From Desulfobacterales bacterium (GTDB lineage Bacteria; Desulfobacterota; Desulfobacteria; Desulfobacterales; Desulfosalsimonadaceae), in assembly GCA_018335195.1 (NCBI GenBank), contig JAGXKN010000019.1, forward strand, positions 1 to 58,456: a stretch of DNA of 58,456 nt. Direction: 5' to 3'. The position numbers and the translations under genes are program-made. Below the pieces are notes generated by a model. That model was not told the DNA's origin. It saw only the letters and a list, made by a program, of their open reading frames with translations, and did no database searches. Below, piece by piece: positions 54,294 through 58,456 of the stretch. Numbering within the stretch: position 1 is the stretch's first letter; each line of letters opens with the position of its first letter.

Positions 54294-54592
54294 TTCCTTT
54301 TTCTTTTAACCAAATCGATTATTTCATCCAATCTTTCGAGGGCCATCCCATAATAATCAATTGCTTCCCGAATAACATCCGACAAGTCAGTATTCTCTTC
54401 GGCTGCGAGGGCGTGGAGTCGGTTGAGAACATCCTCATCGAGATAAATTGCATCCTTTGCCGGGTTCCGTTCTATTAGTTCGGAAATAACAGCGGAAAAT
54501 GATGGTGCCCGATACTGCTCCTTGAGATGATTCAGACGTTTATAAGTTTCTGGATCTAAACGGATAAATTTTGATTCCGATTTTTTAGCCAT
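54290..54592 (-). CDS. Ribbon-helix-helix (CopG-like) protein
   Basis: This is a 100-residue protein with a basic N-terminus (MAKKSESKFIRLDPETYKRL) and an RHH-type strand-helix-helix (FIRLDPETYKRLNHLKEQY). A second RHH-like module follows (YLDEDVLNRLHALAAEENTD). The frame is open to 54616, but I chose the ATG at 54592: GAGG lies 7 bp before it, and the upstream ATG lies in the operator repeats. It is the first gene of rhh-hth-integrase and probably represses it through the 16-bp repeats. Confidence 0.75.
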   Translation of the reverse strand: MAKKSESKFIRLDPETYKRLNHLKEQYRAPSFSAVISELIERNPAKDAIYLDEDVLNRLHALAAEENTDLSDVIREAIDYYGMALERLDEIIDLVKRKRK

Positions 54593-54614
54593 TTTTGGGC
54601 CTCGCTCGCTTTTC

Positions 54615-54661
54615 ATGTTTACTGTTTACATATGTTTACTGTTTACATCGATATCTGTCAA
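54615..54661 (-). promoter_or_regulatory. Two perfect 16-bp direct repeats with overlapping promoter
   Basis: ATGTTTACTGTTTACA occurs at 54615-54630 and 54632-54647; each is itself two TGTTTAC half-units, so the half-unit occurs four times. On the minus strand TTGACA (54656-54661) sits upstream at -35 spacing, with a weak -10 (54633-54638) inside the repeats. The arrangement fits a multimeric RHH operator. Confidence 0.75.
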
Positions 54662-54805
54662 GCGTTTTTTATATTCAAAAAATACCAACGTTTTAGATAG
54701 CCATTATAATATAATAAAAATTATTGGCTTTTGTTTTATACTTTACGATATTTTAAATCAGTTTTCTGGGTTTTTATTAAAAACTGATAATGGAGGGATA
54801 AAAAC

Positions 54806-55423
54806 GTGAAGCAAGAGCAAGATTGTCCGGGCAGGACACTCGGATATATCCGGGTGTCCACCGCGGACCAGGATCCGGAAAAAAACCGGGCGGACATCCT
54901 GATTTTCGCCAATGAAAAGCGTTTTGGCAACGTTGAGTTTGTCGAGGAAACCGTCAGAGGAACCAAAAATTGGAAAGAGCGCCAGATTAAACAGATCATT
55001 GATTCCCTGGGCAACGGTGATCGATTGATCGTGCCGGAGATTTCCCGCTTGGGCCGATCCATGTTGGAGATCATGGAGATCCTGGCCATCGCCAGGGAAA
55101 AGGGCATCAGCGTCTATGCCGTTAAGGGCCCATGGGAACTGAATGGCACCATTCAGTCTAAGATCATGGCAATGGTATTCAGCATGGCTGCGGAAATCGA
55201 GCGGGATTTAATTGCCGAGCGGACCAAGGAAGCCCTCAAAGCCCGTAAAGCAGCTGGTGTTCGCCTGGGGCGACCCAAGGGGCCGGGAAGGTCAAAGCTG
55301 GATCCGCATAAAGATGAAATCAAAAAACGGTTGGATTTGGGGGTGCCGAAAAGCCGAATCGCAAAAGACTTTAATACTACGTCAGCAAACCTAGCCAACT
55401 GGATCAAAAGACACGCCTCTTGA
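54806..55423 (+). CDS. Serine recombinase (resolvase/invertase)
   Basis: This is a 205-residue small serine recombinase. The nucleophile Ser18 is in LGYIRVSTADQ. VPEISRLGRSMLEIMEIL and MVFSMAAEIERDLIAERT are the E-helix region, GVRLGRPKG is the hinge, and a C-terminal HTH follows (LDLGVPKSRIAKDFNTTSAN). The GTG at 54806 has GGAGGG 8 bp before it. It is divergent from the RHH operon. It may resolve or invert a local segment; no res or inversion sites are identified. Confidence 0.92.
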   Translation: MKQEQDCPGRTLGYIRVSTADQDPEKNRADILIFANEKRFGNVEFVEETVRGTKNWKERQIKQIIDSLGNGDRLIVPEISRLGRSMLEIMEILAIAREKGISVYAVKGPWELNGTIQSKIMAMVFSMAAEIERDLIAERTKEALKARKAAGVRLGRPKGPGRSKLDPHKDEIKKRLDLGVPKSRIAKDFNTTSANLANWIKRHAS

Positions 55424-55730
55424 TAGGCAAGGTTCAAATCCCGCAAATTGCATAATGTTATCCCGCAGCCGGCCCTGAGATCGTCCAAATTTGAGCGAAT
55501 CATGAAGTCGAATCTAAGGATGCGGAACACCTAAAGCGAAAAATCCCGGGGTCCGGGGCAGAGCCCCGGATTAGGATAGGATCGGGTGTTTTCCTTATTC
55601 TAAGTTTGATCAGATTCAAACAGTCGATCTATCAAAAGGATCAGTGTTGTAGGGACTCCTTGATACCAAACGGGCCCTTCGCCGGCGCGAAGAATGAGCG
55701 ACCGGTGCAATGGGCTGGTTCGGTGAATCG
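55424..55730. other. Non-coding stretch between serine recombinase and hicB
   Basis: This is 307 bp. It holds a GC-rich hairpin (55552-55570), two short palindromes (GTTTGA/TCAAAC near 55606 and CTTCGC/GCGAAG near 55677) and a T-arm-like GGTTCAAATCCCGC (55430-55443). No gene is seen. Confidence 0.5.
55552..55570. repeat. REP-like hairpin TCCGGGGC-AGA-GCCCCGGA
   Basis: A perfect 8-bp stem with a 3-nt loop in GGGTCCGGGGCAGAGCCCCG context. Read on the minus strand it is followed, 10 bp later, by TTTTT, so it could weakly terminate transcripts coming from the right. Confidence 0.65.
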
Positions 55731-55946
55731 TCATGCATAAGCTAATCGACGACCTTTGGGTTGAGGAATAGGATCATTGAATTCTCTAGCTGTTTCGATC
55801 CATAACTCCATTGCAGACCTGATGTTCGCTAATGCAGATTCATATGTATTCCCATGTGCCATGCATCCTTGAAGTTCGGGGACATCTGCCACGTATGCTT
55901 CATCCTCATCGCTCCAGAAAATTATGATTTCATATTTACTTGTCAT
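55731..55946 (-). CDS. hicB: HicB-family antitoxin
   Basis: This is a 71-residue short HicB (partial RNase H fold): YEIIIFWSDEDEAYVADVPE, GCMAHGNTYESALANI and a PQPKGRRLAY end. It lacks the C-terminal RHH or HTH of long HicB proteins. The ATG at 55946 overlaps the HicA stop by 11 bp, the usual hicA-hicB order. It neutralises HicA. Confidence 0.85.
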   Translation of the reverse strand: MTSKYEIIIFWSDEDEAYVADVPELQGCMAHGNTYESALANIRSAMELWIETAREFNDPIPQPKGRRLAYA

Positions 55947-56196
55947 CACTTACTCCCAGCTTATATTTTAATATGATATTCCGTATCTGTTTGACTTGAT
56001 ATGGTTTCGCTTTATTACCTTCTTTCTGTAGATTCGGCTTTTCCTCTACCCCGGCTTTACGAAAAATATGATGACTACCTTTAATACGCATGTCAAATCC
56101 CAAATACTGCAGAAGGTTGATCAAATCCGAAAAAGCAATATTTGCATCACTTGTACCGCTTAGTACTTGAAATATCAACTTTTCATATTTTCCCAT
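55936..56196 (-). CDS. hicA: HicA-family mRNA interferase toxin
   Basis: This is an 86-residue double-stranded-RNA-binding-like toxin. LINLLQYLGFDMRIKGSHHIF contains the catalytic His, and PYQVKQIRNIILKYKL is the C-terminal helix. It is slightly longer than minimal HicA because of an N-terminal MGKYEKLIFQVLSGTSDAN. It is encoded upstream of hicB with overlap, the common toxin-antitoxin order for HicAB. Confidence 0.82.
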   Translation of the reverse strand: MGKYEKLIFQVLSGTSDANIAFSDLINLLQYLGFDMRIKGSHHIFRKAGVEEKPNLQKEGNKAKPYQVKQIRNIILKYKLGVSDDK

Positions 56197-56557
56197 TCTT
56201 TATCCTATCAATTCTTCTGTAAGGCTGCCAGCACATTTTACCGAACAAATAATATACTGCATACCTCGCTCAATATCACCAGACACCGAGCGCGTGCTTT
56301 CTGTACAATTCAAACAAATTATTTAATATTTTACCATATTCTCGTGATATGCTGCAAATTTTTTAATAGATTATCAGCCATCATTGTGGCTTGCGGCATA
56401 ATGTACTTGGCGTGAAGATTTTCTTTATATTTTAAAACTCCGAAGCCGCTTCATCTGGCTCCGGGACCACGGCGGGTAATCTTTTAAACCGGATTAAACG
56501 CAACAGATTAATGTAGTCTGCAAATCTTTAAGCCGTCTGCGCGGGGCTTTTCTAAGC
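56197..56557. other. AT-rich non-coding stretch
   Basis: This is 361 bp between hicA and the broken integrase. It is AT-rich with several A/T tracts and no recognised gene or structured repeat. It must contain the hicAB promoter. Confidence 0.45.
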
Positions 56558-56929
56558 TTACCGCAAATAAATTTTCGTTATATCCGCTCGCTCGTGACCC
56601 ATTTCCCACGAAACGGCTTGCTGAGCCTGCACGTTATTAAGATTACTCTCAACATACTGATTATAAAGATTCTGCGCAAAATTATACCGGAAATCATGCG
56701 TGCCGGTGCGCTGCTCGCCTGTCAGTTTAGCAGCGGCGTTGACTTTGGACTGATAGGTCTTCTGGTTTACCTGGAAGTTGCCGTTTTCCTCTATGGTGCG
56801 CCGGAGCTGACTGTAAGTTTGCTTTGAAACCTGAATATCTCGCGGCTTGCCGCCCTTGGTGTCTTTCAAGTGGATCACGCCTTTCTGCTGGCCGGTTATT
56901 TTATCGTGCTGCAGGCCTTTGACAGGAGT
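56558..56929 (-). pseudogene. 5'-truncated tyrosine integrase fragment
   Basis: About 124 codons remain of the catalytic domain: GVIHLKDTKGGKPRDIQV, then GTHDFRYNFAQNLYNQYVES (HxxR-like) and SWEMGHERADITKIYL with the C-terminal Tyr. The catalytic first Arg region and N-terminus are gone. Upstream the frame hits TAA at 56930-56932, just before the adjoining IS. The fragment appears to have been cut off by the IS insertion or an earlier deletion. Confidence 0.75.
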
Positions 56930-58456
56930 TTAAGAGTTAAACCGCAAAAACAGTTATAAATACCTGAATAAAAGTCGTTTACACTTATTCGGGATGTAAG
57001 ACCCCACCCTTGTCCACCCGGTGCTTGAACGCGGATAGGACTTCGGCCTGGGTCTTACTGGGGGGTTCCAGCCGTCGGGCCGGCTTTCGATCCTTATTTT
57101 TCAGCGTCAGCACGGAGTGCAGATGCCGCATTTCCTCCATCACATCTTCAGCAGTACGGTTGATTCCGTTTTCCGCCAGTCTGAGCTCGAGGCGGCGAAG
57201 ATAGACCATTGCAGCCACGCATGTGAACAGATGGCACCGGATCTTGCTGTCAGTCCAGTGCCTGATGGGACGGACACCCACGAGATCGTCATCGTTGCTG
57301 ACCCGGAACCGGTCTTCGACCTGCCAGCGATCCAGGCTTGCCTCCACGATCTCGCGGGTGCTCCAGTCCATGTTGTCGGTGATGATGATGTTTTTGCCAA
57401 GCATGGACTTCTTGCGGCCTACTTGGTAGGGATCTTTACGGAAGCTCATTTTCAGGCCGTCTTTGGAGCGGTCAAATGATATCCGGTAAAACTGCGGTGA
57501 TATGTGAAGCTGCTGGCAAAGGCGCAGGTAACGATCCTGGATAACCTCCGGATCCCGCCACTGGGCGGCATTGGCCCTGACCTTGGCCCGCATGGCAAGC
57601 AGCTCCTGCCGGAGCCGCTCAAGCTTGTCTTCAAAAGTATAAGTCTGCTTCCGGGCGGTTTTCGGGTTGTAGGTCACAATCACGCAACGCTGTTTGCCCC
57701 AATACTCGCCCTTGGTTCGGTAGGCAAGCAGCCGGTCTTCTTGCTGGCCGCATGCTTCCAATTCACGGTTTTTTTCAATATCAACCGGCTCGAAGCGGTC
57801 CAGGTCAACGGCTGCCAGATCCTGTGCAAAATAGGTCGAATACGTGGTGATAAAATGGATCCTGGAGTGACCGTCAATCCACGCGTAGTTGTCTTCGGCG
57901 TTCATGCCCTTGTCTATGACCACGGTGAGCCGCTGCTTGGTATCGTAAAGGCCGCAGACAATACCGAACATTTCATCCATTACAGCCTCAAAATGCTTGC
58001 TGTCATGAAGGTTGCCCGGATACACGCTGTAATACAGGGGAAGCCCCGTTCCTCTGGCCACCAGAAGCCCCAGTCCGATCTGGCGCAGGTAGTGGCGGCC
58101 GGCCTTATTTTTGCCCCTTCGGGCAATTTCCGAAGGCGTCTGGCCGGCCATGAAGGTGTAGTAGTTGGTGGTGTCAAACAGGAGGCAGTCGGCCCGAGGC
58201 GATTCGACCTCCCACAGCTGTTCGAAAAAAGCGCGGCTGATTTGCTGGAGGGTCTGCTCATCGACCCGCTCCCATTTTTCCCAGTAGCTTTGACTGGTCA
58301 GTTTATCCAGGTCCACGGGCCTGATTTGCTGGATGGCGGTTTTTTGATACCACCGGGCCAGTTGGTTTTTGCTCACGGCCTCCACCATCCGGTTCCAGAT
58401 GCAGTACAGGAAGTATTCGCCGAGACTGGGGCCGGTCTCCCGGTCGCCCCGGGGAA
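56930..58456 (-). mobile_element. IS1634-like insertion sequence (partial)
   Basis: A transposase gene with about 55 bp of left flank abuts the broken integrase. The right end is outside the window. I could not define the terminal inverted repeat or target duplication. Confidence 0.7.
56985..58456 (-). CDS. IS1634-family transposase (5' end off window)
   Basis: The frame is open from the right edge to a TAA at 56985, giving about 490 residues without the start. An ATG at 58388 is internal, since PSLGEYFLYCIWNRM upstream matches transposase sequence. The DDE-type signatures are LLFDTTNYYTF, VVIDKGMNAEDNY and SLDRWQVEDRFRVSND (the Glu-containing region). VGVRPIRHWTDSKIRCHLF is the typical IS1634 ending. 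It mobilises the IS by cut-and-paste. Confidence 0.88.
   Translation of the reverse strand, partial: PRGDRETGPSLGEYFLYCIWNRMVEAVSKNQLARWYQKTAIQQIRPVDLDKLTSQSYWEKWERVDEQTLQQISRAFFEQLWEVESPRADCLLFDTTNYYTFMAGQTPSEIARRGKNKAGRHYLRQIGLGLLVARGTGLPLYYSVYPGNLHDSKHFEAVMDEMFGIVCGLYDTKQRLTVVIDKGMNAEDNYAWIDGHSRIHFITTYSTYFAQDLAAVDLDRFEPVDIEKNRELEACGQQEDRLLAYRTKGEYWGKQRCVIVTYNPKTARKQTYTFEDKLERLRQELLAMRAKVRANAAQWRDPEVIQDRYLRLCQQLHISPQFYRISFDRSKDGLKMSFRKDPYQVGRKKSMLGKNIIITDNMDWSTREIVEASLDRWQVEDRFRVSNDDDLVGVRPIRHWTDSKIRCHLFTCVAAMVYLRRLELRLAENGINRTAEDVMEEMRHLHSVLTLKNKDRKPARRLEPPSKTQAEVLSAFKHRVDKGGVLHPE

Larger units (their letters stand above)
52905..58456. mobile_element. Genomic island / integrative element at tRNA-Asp (right end beyond window)
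   Basis: The element begins at tRNA-Asp and holds a tyrosine integrase, HTH and RHH small proteins, a serine recombinase, HicAB, a broken second integrase and an IS. AT content rises from about 54600. No second copy of the tRNA-Asp 3' end is in the window, so the far boundary lies outside or is lost. Confidence 0.75.

Noticed and set aside
55428-55450. tRNA 3'-end remnant (attachment site) from GGTTCAAATCCCGC
   Set aside because: The left half of the T-stem does not pair and no CCA or acceptor follows; it does not match tRNA-Asp.

Overview
The window looks like chromosomal DNA of a Gram-negative, strictly anaerobic member of the Desulfobacterota (former Deltaproteobacteria), most likely a sulfate reducer of the Desulfobacterales. 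The main reason is a complete bacterial-type acetyl-CoA synthase/CO dehydrogenase (Wood-Ljungdahl carbonyl branch) operon. LPS-core genes, a PxxKW-type cysteine-rich protein and a tig-clpP-clpX-lon operon agree with this. The organism is inferred; no 16S rRNA gene is present.

Layout. 1-5190: lipopolysaccharide core assembly (a partial CDP-glycerol-transferase-like gene, a family 2 and a family 9 glycosyltransferase, a Kdo/LPS-type sugar kinase), a cysteine-rich PxxKW protein, and kdsD for Kdo synthesis. 5257-8675: a phosphofructokinase and a TPR plus periplasmic-binding lipoprotein. 8969-20907 (minus strand): the acs locus in the order acsV, acsD, acsA, acsB, acsC, acsE, terminator, cooC. It encodes the CO dehydrogenase, the acetyl-CoA synthase, both corrinoid protein subunits, the methyltransferase, the corrinoid activator and the nickel-insertion ATPase. 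21176-24359 (minus): ferrous iron uptake, with a Fur-FeoA fusion regulator followed by feoA and feoB. 24781-25779: moaA. 25983-32586: a TetR-controlled tripartite RND efflux operon ending in a small PII-like gene. 32643-38218: a signalling cluster with a hybrid histidine kinase, a tandem-FHA protein, an atypical Ser/Thr kinase and an Hpt protein. 38242-45461 (minus): housekeeping genes including manC, a PPC/DUF296 protein, a ThiE-ThiL fusion, an HD-domain hydrolase, prfB with its programmed frameshift, and lnt. 45543-52904: tRNA-Pro, an amidase, tRNA-Leu, then tig-clpP-clpX-lon, tRNA-Val and tRNA-Asp.

52905-58456 is an accessory region entered at the 3' end of tRNA-Asp. It holds a tyrosine integrase next to the tRNA, a small HTH protein and a ribbon-helix-helix protein with tandem operator-like repeats, a serine recombinase, a HicAB toxin-antitoxin pair, a 5'-truncated second integrase, and an IS1634-like transposase that runs off the window. 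Base composition falls and coding density drops here.

Dispersed non-coding repeats (43701-43824, 41792-41851, 25784-25805, about 10065-10100 and 55552-55570) look like REP- or MITE-type elements. I saw no CRISPR array, rRNA operon or clear prophage structural genes. The best candidates for undescribed biology are the Ser/Thr kinase, FHA, hybrid kinase and Hpt cluster, the long Lys/Glu/Ala-rich tail on AcsD, and the domain fusions (Fur-FeoA, ThiE-ThiL).
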